Part shown: positions 57,241-64,000 of the stretch, piece by piece
Layout: every line of letters begins with the position of its first letter
How positions within the stretch are numbered: the first letter of the stretch is position 1
NCBI GenBank assembly: GCA_964036665.1
Contig: OZ038531.1
Location: forward strand, 1,860,001-1,924,000
DNA: 64,000 nt
Direction of reading: 5' to 3'
From: Gordius sp. MW1
Taxonomy: Eukaryota > Nematomorpha > Gordioida > Gordea > Gordiidae
The notes under the pieces: generated by a model
What the model saw: only the letters and a program-made list of their open reading frames with translations
Told to the model about the DNA's origin: nothing
Database searches by the model: none
Position numbers and translations under genes: made by a program

Positions 57241-57827
57241 TAGAGATGCACCGATACCAAGTATCGGCATGGTATCGGCGCCGATACCTTGCCAAAAGAA
57301 TCGGCCCGATACTTTGCTAGTATCGGCAATTACCAAACCGATACCTTTTTTAATATGAAACTCAAAAAATAATACTTATAGTATCTCCTACGATTAAAAA
57401 ATAGAGGACTTTTCAAATTTTTTAAAAATTGTTTCATTTGATTGGCTATAAATATTTCTATGTGGAGTATAATAAACTCATTGACCATCTGTTCCGACTG
57501 CGCTTTTAAGTAAATATTATTTTATTTTAAAAATTATTATATATTAAGCCTTAGATGGATTCTTTAGATACACTATGGAGTTATTTTGTTGTGTCAGCAG
57601 ATGAAAAAATTGTAATCTGTGAATTATGCAAAGCTAAAATAAGTCGTGGGGGCAAAGACAAACATTCCTTTAACACTTCAAATTTAAAGAAACATTTAAA
57701 AACTAGACATTTAGTATAAAATTTTTTTTTATTATAAGTATCGGCATGGTATCGGTATCGGCAAAAAAATCTTAAGTATCGGCTGGTATCGGTATCGGCA
57801 CAAAATAGTGGTATCGGTGCATCTCTA
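57241..57827 (+). mobile_element. Miniature hAT element keeping a BED finger
   Basis: 587 bp with 17-bp ends TAGAGATGCACCGATAC / GTATCGGTGCATCTCTA and a perfect 8-bp TSD ATATTTAC (57233-57240, 57828-57835). Both subterminal regions hold repeated GGTATCGG / CCGATACC motifs, likely transposase sites. The transposase body is missing; only the short BED-finger frame remains. Confidence 0.92.
57555..57719 (+). CDS. Stand-alone BED zinc finger (54 aa)
   Basis: Met to stop, 54 residues. It has the BED pattern: aromatic pair LWSYF near the start, ICELCK (C-x2-C), and NLKKHLKTRH giving the two His. It corresponds to exon 1 of a hAT transposase and ends at a stop (LV then TAA) where that exon would normally be spliced onward. 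No splice donor is evident. It could be an inert relic or a free DNA-binding domain recognising the element's own repeats. The frame is intact. Confidence 0.7.
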   Translation: MDSLDTLWSYFVVSADEKIVICELCKAKISRGGKDKHSFNTSNLKKHLKTRHLV

Positions 57828-57835
57828 ATATTTAC

Positions 57836-58163
57836 ACACAAATTTAGAGAAACCCCCCACAATTCAAATATACAAAAAAGTGAATCTAAATGATAAAATA
57901 GTAAATTATTTTATTATTACCTCACACAGTGAATTTTGGGAAAGGAGAGAACTTATTGGCACTTTTCGGGGGGAAGGCGAGGGTAAAGATGTTGAGTAAT
58001 GAATACATTTGTTATATGATTAACGAAAATAAGCAACAAAAATAAAAAACTATAACTTTAAATTAGCAAAGAAGGGCGGTAACGATGATGGTGCAGTTCA
58101 GTGCTGCTGCGTCGACAGTGTTAGTGTGAGGGACAATGACGTCAGGGCGCATTCTGAGAAGGG
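57836..58163. other. Intergenic DNA
   Basis: Nothing recognised. The right part (58075-58155) is GC-richer than its surroundings. Confidence 0.35.
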
Positions 58164-58246
58164 CATGGGCGTAGCCATGTTTTGGATTAGAAAGGCGGGG
58201 GGGGGGCAATTTATTTTTTCATCATTTTTTCCTGGCTACGCCCATG
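58164..58246. mobile_element. hAT-type MITE family H, copy 7 (83 bp, internally deleted)
   Basis: CATGGGCGTAGCCATG at the left and CTGGCTACGCCCATG at the right. The flanks GAGAAGGG / GAGAAGGT are an 8-bp duplication with one change. It is the smallest copy, showing that the ends alone can be mobilised. Confidence 0.85.
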
Positions 58247-58256
58247 GAGAAGGTTT

Positions 58257-58500
58257 TTAAAGCGGAAAGTCATAAGGGGACGGGGGGGGGCAAAGAGGGG
58301 AACAAGGCGGGCAATAGCGCCAAGGAGGTGAACAGGGGGGGGGAAGCAAAGGGGTCAAAGAGAGAACAAGGGCGGGGGCTAGCGGCAAGGGGGGTGGACA
58401 AAAGGGAAGGAAGGGGAATATAGGAGGGAAAAGAGGGCGAAGGGGGCAAAATGGAATGAGGCAGAGGGAGGGGACAATGGTCAACTCCAAGCAGGGGGTT
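58257..58500 (+). repeat. Purine-rich G/A tract
   Basis: About 240 bp of nearly pure G+A on the plus strand, with GGGGG runs. It may form triplex or G-quadruplex structures. An open frame on the other strand is compositional. Confidence 0.8.
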
Positions 58501-59342
58501 AGAGAAATATATACATTTTGGGCCTAAATGTTAGATGCCCACGACAACAAAAATGCACAATAAATATCACGAAAAATCAAGAATCAAGTGAGGCCCGGAA
58601 AAAGGACAAAATGGTTCTTTAGCCGAGGAACGGTCATCATTTATTTTCAGTCAGGTAGGTTTATTTTTTATGAGAAAAATATATAGTTGAAGATACAATA
58701 AATGCCAAAATTTGGCCTTTGGCCGGGAGATAAAGGAGATATAAGCAACGGTCTTCGTAAATTTGTAAGAAATTATTTTGTAAGTTTAGCAATTTGTTTT
58801 TATTCAACAACCACAAGTGGCCAAAAGAAATTCATAAAACAGCAAAAATAAATAGCAATTAACAAGGAATTTAGCCTCTGGCCGAGTTTGACAAATTAGA
58901 TGTAAGCAACGGTCATCATTAATTTGCAGGGAGTTATATAGCTAGTTTAGCAATTATCCGATATAAAGCAACAACCTAGACAAGTTACAAAAGGAATTTA
59001 TTAATAAAGGTATTGAGTCGGGCACAAAAACATAATGGCTCGAGCGAGGTCGAAAAAATTTAAGCCAACCAGCGTTCAGTAGTTAGTCTGTTCGCGAAGG
59101 CAAAATAAAAGTCTTTTACGGGAGCATAAGTTCACAGCCATTTAAGGCCGTTAAAAATTTCCACAGCAATTACTGAAAAATTACAAGTTGAACAGGACTG
59201 ACGAACGGATGGACAAATAAAAACGAGCCCATAAATTGCATAGCAATTAAAATGTATATATTATATTCCTAGATGTTATTAAGTGTCTTAAAATTTTTAT
59301 TCAACTGAACTATAATAATTAACCCCTTTAATTTATTAATTT
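58501..59342 (-). repeat. Dispersed repeat with TTTGGCC and TAAGCAACGGTC motifs
   Basis: ATAAGCAACGGTC / GTAAGCAACGGTC occurs at about 58742 and 58913, and CTTTGGCCGGGAG / CTCTGGCCGAG nearby. The right end (AACGAGCCCATAAATTGCAT) is the inverse of 27113-27135. This is the flank of composite repeat R in mirror orientation. No gene. Confidence 0.45.
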
Positions 59343-60257
59343 ACTAGCTGTGTCCGGCCAAGCGTTGCTTTGGCTTAGTCCTATTAACTAAATAATTAGT
59401 ATGAATTAATAGAACATATATGAAAAATTTAATATGATTATAAATAAATAGACTTATACATTTTATATATTGAAATGAGGCACAAATTTTATCACGTCAT
59501 GGATTTTATGAACCCACTATTTTTAGTATATATATAATAAGTAAACCAAATGCAAATTCTGTTTTAGTCATCAAATCCGACGTTGTCGTTTTCAGACGGG
59601 GTTTCCATGATAAAAAGTAAAAATTTATCAGAATCAGATTAATGCTGTTACTTATTATACAATAATTAATACCATTATTACATTTTTCTAGTTAGCTGAT
59701 TTATTTGAAATACAATTTTCTTTAATATAATAAGATAATTAATTGAAGGATGGATAATTATTAAAAATATGCTTCTATGATCGACCACGTGATAATAATG
59801 GCAAAAATTGCATAATTTAAATTTTATTTATTTAATTTAAATAGTTTGTTAGACACCAATAATTTTGACCGTATACTGTAACATTTTTATTATACATTTA
59901 AATAAATTCGAGAAAACTTCAGCCTTGTATGTATGACGTCATTATTCTATATGATGCTATAAATGAAACTGGCCGGGAAATGTCCGATATTTTTCAAACG
60001 AAAGGTATTTTAGGAATCTGAAAAGCTATTTTTCCTTTGTTGCCCTGGGCATCTACGGCTGAATTTTCGCGCGAATCGGGCCGGTAGTTTCAGAATTTAG
60101 CCCTTTTTTAAAATTAAAAGGAATTTTAGAATTCTGCAAAAGGTATTTTACCCCTGGCCGCCCTGGGAACCTACGGGTAAAGTTTCGCGCGAATCGGGCC
60201 GGTAGTTTCAGAATTAAGCCCTTACATACATACATACACTTTACTTTATATATATAG
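59343..60257 (-). repeat. Composite dispersed repeat R, copy B
   Basis: Starts ACTAGCTGTGTCCGGCCAAG and ends with two copies of the GGGCCGGTAGTTTCAGAATT motif, then CATA repeats and (TA)n. Collinear with the reverse of copy A, without its tandem array. Confidence 0.65.
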
Positions 60258-61500
60258 ATTTAACAAATTTTTTATTCAAGCTTTGGCTTAGTGCGGGGGG
60301 GGTACTTTGGCTGCGTGCCTGAAAATATTTCACATCATCAACACGGCTTTAGGCTGGATACCCAAGCGTTACCCCTCATCCATATATCTAAAAAAGCTAA
60401 CCCTCTTTGTGTGACAAATAGCTATTGGAAAATTTTTTATATAAGAATTCTACTGTAAGAAACTCTATAATTGAATATTTTTAAATTGAACAGCCTTTAC
60501 TATATAAACCTCGTAGAGAGATGACAAATTTGCGCTCTCATCATGGCAATAATATTTAAGTATAATCTTATATATTATTTGAATAATTTAATACCTTATT
60601 CATAAACACTTTTTTATATCTAAGAAATATGTGTACGAATATTATTTGTTTTTACTTTATAATTAGACATACTAACTCGATGCTATTTTAATAACTTTTT
60701 ATTGTTAAATTTACAATGATATGTATGTGTAAGAGTTTATGTAGGGATGATATGGTGAGTAATCCAAATTATCAAGAAATTAATAATAATTCTATAAAAT
60801 CGATGATTTTCTCGGAAGATCTACTAATAGAGATAAGTTTATAGGAAGGAATATCGATTGACGTCATTGGATTCGATTCTACGAAATAAATCGATATAAG
60901 TCATAACGTACGATTGATTGACGTCAACACTACACTATTTATTTTGTTCAATTTTATATGATTTTCCAAAATATATAATCACCCTATTAAACGCGACCGT
61001 CGTATATATCATACGCACAGTATACCATTTTTAATTTATAAATTTGCATACTTAAATGTTTCTATTTGTGGTAATCGCCGTACGTATATCTATTCAGTTA
61101 CTGGTGCGCGCTACACGTCAGTCATATCAATTCGCTTATTGACACGTCAATCACGCCAAGCCATTTAATGATGCGCATTAGACATCGATGGGGAAGCACT
61201 ATTGGTATTGATGTTGTTGTGTTGTTGACGCCATCGTGGTATAAAAGATGGAAGACAACAAACATACATACACTCTTCTTTTTGTTTCACCCGCATCATA
61301 TATATCTGTTTGCCCATTGTAATCTCGCCACTCATCCTTTTTACCTTATAGTCTTTTAACGTTCGTATTAATTGTTATATTCGGAATTTATGTAAGTAAT
61401 AAAGATTGAACGTACGGTTCTTAATACCCTTTTCTAACATTAATAATTAATTTAAAGTGATATACCTTTCTTATTCTTTTTATCACTATTTTACAATTAA
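60258..61500. other. Non-coding DNA downstream of the condensin exon
   Basis: A TATAAAAG box lies at about 61240 on the plus strand, followed by GATGGAAGACAACAAACATAC and AATAAAG at 61401. This could be a solo LTR or a promoter. Two TTGACGTCA-like sites lie near 60858 and 60920. No condensin D3 exon could be recognised on the minus strand. Confidence 0.3.
61236..61410 (+). promoter_or_regulatory. Possible core promoter or solo-LTR segment
   Basis: GGTATAAAAGATGG (TATA box) with an AATAAAG signal 160 bp later, a spacing that fits an LTR U3-R-U5 layout. No matching copy or TSD was found in the window. Confidence 0.3.
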
Positions 61501-61509
61501 CTATTTTAC

Positions 61510-63763
61510 AGTGGTGATAGCGGTGGGATATCTCTTAATAAAATCCATCAATATGATCATGATACTATTTTGAACCATTTCGTTCCTCGAGGTATCCAGT
61601 TCCCAAATCAGGGCTGGTAGCGATTTTTTGGCTAGGGATTCGTTGACCAAACAAAACTTACCCAACGCTAGAAACGCGTGAGACCTAACGTTTGAAGGTT
61701 GTGTCTGACTTTCGATATTCTTTTCTTTAGACTTGGGCGATTCAGAACTTTTTTCGGGTGAGGTAGCCTCGCCCGTTTCTAAATTCAAACTGCTTTCCTG
61801 ACTACTGAAACTGCTATCATCGTTGTGTAAATCCTTTTCGCTCCGACGTGAAATATGCTGGAAGGAATAATTGGTTCGTGTTCGTTGACGCCCCGTCAAA
61901 AAAGATTTTCTAAAGTTCTGATCCTCATTTTCTCCCTCCGACGGTTGGGCATTCGGGTCAATGATGAGGCATAGGATGGTGTTGTATAGGGATTTGGTGA
62001 GGAAATTGGGAAATGCCAATACGCATTCCCCCATAAAAAATATGTACTTCGATAGTTTAGTTACATCCAATGGTATTGGGTTGGTTCCTAGGTCAGATTG
62101 CTGATTTTCTAGCGAACCCGTTAAAACGTAAGTTCTAACGTTATTAAGAGCTGTACGGAGGACGTCTCTCAATTGATTAGATAACCGTTGCCAAACGTAT
62201 ATAGGCGGTGGCGGAGAATTTCTTTGGGGGCTCGAACCCACCAACGAGTCGGCCTCGTCGGATGAATCGTTATCGGTCTCGGAGCAAGCAGCGACGTGTA
62301 CCAAGGCCTTAAACGTTTCTACCAAAGCCGAGCACAGGGCGAAAGTGGGCCAGGAGAAGGGCGACAGACACGTGAGGAGGTTGTGAGGAAGGTCACCACC
62401 GTTCGACTTCGCGGGTTCGAGCCCAGCTTCCAACGCGCTTAAAATTCGATTTTTTGCTATAGCGTCGCACCTACAAGTTACGAAGCATCTAAGTACCGAT
62501 AGTACATCTATCATGGTGCATGGCTGAGGCTGAAAAGGGAAATTAAGTTGAACATGTGGTGTTGAATTTGAAATCATGGCTTGTGAAATCCAATTCCAAT
62601 GCCCGATCACGTCAATCGTTTTAAAGTTTGCGTCGGGGTAGGGCTGATTCGTCACGAGTTTATCGAAAGTCGAAACGGGCGAGGTCGAAAGTGGGGCACT
62701 TTTGGTTTTGGGACCAAACAAGGCTTCGGGACAGTACAGGTCGGGTTTGAGTTGACACACGAGTGTTAACATGAACCAGGCTACCTTATCGTATGGCGAC
62801 ATAACGAATGATTCCAGCGTAGAAACCAACGTCCTCCAAAACGTGCTATGGCCATCCCTTTTACTAGAAGTTATCCTATGTTGGGCTTTGGTCTTGTTCG
62901 ACTGACTAGACCCACTAGGGCCAGCCGAATTGGAGCAGGGCGGCGTGGTCTGGGCCGCTATCAAGCGACTTTTAATAGAGGCGGCGAGGAGGGAAGAAAA
63001 CAAATTCCTTAACACAGAGTATGGTTGCGTTTCTTGAGAATGTTCAGATGGATTAGTATCTCCATCGATGTTGATTGGGTATACGAGGTCCACAAAATTT
63101 TTTAATATACCCAGGGCTAGGCAAAAGTCGTTTTCGGTGGCGTAGCTATGTTGATCGCTAGCTTTAGATGGTGGTACGGGTTTGAGGTTGCGTAGGATGA
63201 TTCGGTCGAAAATCTCGCAGCATTTATCCTGCAAAACGGCGAGAGATGAGCAAAGTAGAAGGGCTTGAATCCAAGCTTTTTCCAAAGAGGCCCGCATACG
63301 TTTTAACGCTGGTAAAGTTTGGGAATTAATTTCTAGGCCATTACTACCGAAGCCAATTTTAGCCAACTCCGACAATACAGTTGTCAAAGAGGAGAGAGCT
63401 TGTTTTTGTACCATAACGCTTTTATCGCTAGTTGCAGCTGTCGACAGTATATTCACCACATTTGATTTAGTTGCTAAGTACAAAGTTCCTAGCAACGCAC
63501 TGTTGTTGATTCCAGCCACATTCGAAGGTGATTGAACGACTTGCAACAGGCGAATCATTAACTTTTCCAGCGCTTCTACGGCTACCCTTCTCACGTGTGC
63601 TTTGGGATCTTGTTTAATTCTACAACGCGAAAGCGCGAATAAATGCTGAAACGTTATCACGCCCTCCCCGGGTCCATTATAGGCAGTGAGGCAATTCGCT
63701 TTATTAAGATCGCTGAAAGAGATCATGTTGCTTCGTCTGCTTTTGTGTGTTTGGTCAAAATTT
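61510..63763 (-). CDS. NCAPD3: Condensin-2 complex subunit D3, large internal exon
   Basis: HEAT-repeat subunit of condensin II, which compacts chromosomes in the nucleus. One open frame of about 750 residues has alternating helical HEAT segments, e.g. DPKAHVRRVAVEALEKL, and a long low-complexity Ser/Glu linker (about 61690-61860). It ends in a well-conserved block: HAFLALGKFCLVNESLAKKS, PALIWELD, NSIMIILMDFIKRYPTAI. The frame meets a plausible splice donor (ACT then GTAAAATAG) at 61509-61508, so the true exon probably ends at 61510; the open frame otherwise stops at 61501. The downstream exons of the family (further HEAT repeats) were not found to the left. The 5' end continues in the same frame to at least 63954 through GC-rich sequence described separately. 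Confidence 0.8.
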
Positions 63764-64000
63764 TCAGTTAACTCATCTGGTACCTCGACTGCTGGGGTTC
63801 GGAGGGATCCTAGAGAAGTCCTTCCGCCGGTTCGCCCGGTCCGAGGGGGCACGGTGATTGCCCCGACGGCGGCGCGCGGAGGGCGACGCAGGGCTGCCCG
63901 AAGGTGGTGTAGTTTGTGCCTACGCCGGCATCGAAGGGCCGCGTGTGGAGGCACAACGGTAACACCGCCGGGGGCGCCTAATGTCTCGTCGATAGGGTCT
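63764..64000 (-). other. GC-rich in-frame extension upstream of the condensin block
   Basis: Roughly two-thirds G+C against about a third in the window. It encodes Arg/Pro/Ala-rich sequence (ALRCRRRHKLHHLRAALRRP) in frame with the condensin exon and reaches the window edge. It is unlike any condensin region I know. It could be a divergent N-terminal part, an inserted element fragment, or a mis-assembled junction. Confidence 0.4.

Noticed and set aside
58257..58490. Minus-strand 77-codon Pro/Leu-rich frame
   Set aside because: A result of the purine tract composition; no start context or neighbours.
1..64000. CRISPR array, operon or bacterial-type defence system
   Set aside because: Introns, LTR elements and host eukaryotic genes make this a nuclear genome; repeated blocks are transposons and satellites without spacer-repeat structure.

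Overview
This is an AT-rich eukaryotic nuclear window, most likely from an invertebrate. Three things point to a flatworm: spliceosomal introns of only 34-45 nt, a Ty3 element with CsRn1-clade features, and a secreted-protein locus built from small symmetric exons like the micro-exon genes of parasitic flatworms. The species assignment is inference. Host coding sequence is split into short exons, so most real genes had to be rebuilt by following splice sites and reading phase. Mobile DNA makes up much of the rest.

Left part, 0-9 kb: a minus-strand Enhancer-of-zeste (EZH2-type) gene runs off the left edge, with its introns full of small transposons. At 9-18 kb there are dispersed repeats, a two-exon THAP-finger gene and a young Ty3 retrotransposon. 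The Ty3 copy is flanked by an anomalous 191-bp direct repeat. At 18-21.3 kb there is a complete six-exon casein kinase II beta gene (minus strand) and a small two-exon candidate gene.

Middle, 21.3-38.8 kb: a decayed RTE-like LINE, a composite repeat, and a 129-bp-period satellite. Then comes a plus-strand micro-exon locus at 31.1-33.1 kb: a signal-peptide exon, eleven further exons plus two alternative stop-containing ends, all joined in phase 1, with every internal exon divisible by three. A LINE fragment with a restriction-like endonuclease follows at 33.6-34.8 kb. A second, smaller micro-exon-like gene is on the minus strand at 38.3-38.8 kb.

Right part, 38.8-64 kb: a hAT transposase gene is split by a Ty3 element, which is itself split by a 578-bp element, giving three nested insertions with readable target duplications. 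Next are a six-exon Myb/SANT-like gene, a downstream three-exon gene fragment, a CsRn1-like Ty3 copy with an inactivating stop and a damaged catalytic box, a miniature hAT element holding only a BED finger, and G-rich repeats. The right end holds a large exon of a condensin-II D3 subunit (NCAPD3), whose start is unusually GC-rich.

The host genes have no obvious common pathway: two are chromatin or chromosome proteins (EZH2, condensin D3), one is a kinase regulator, and one or two are probable secreted proteins. Exon joins are by eye, from splice consensus and phase; no transcript data were available.
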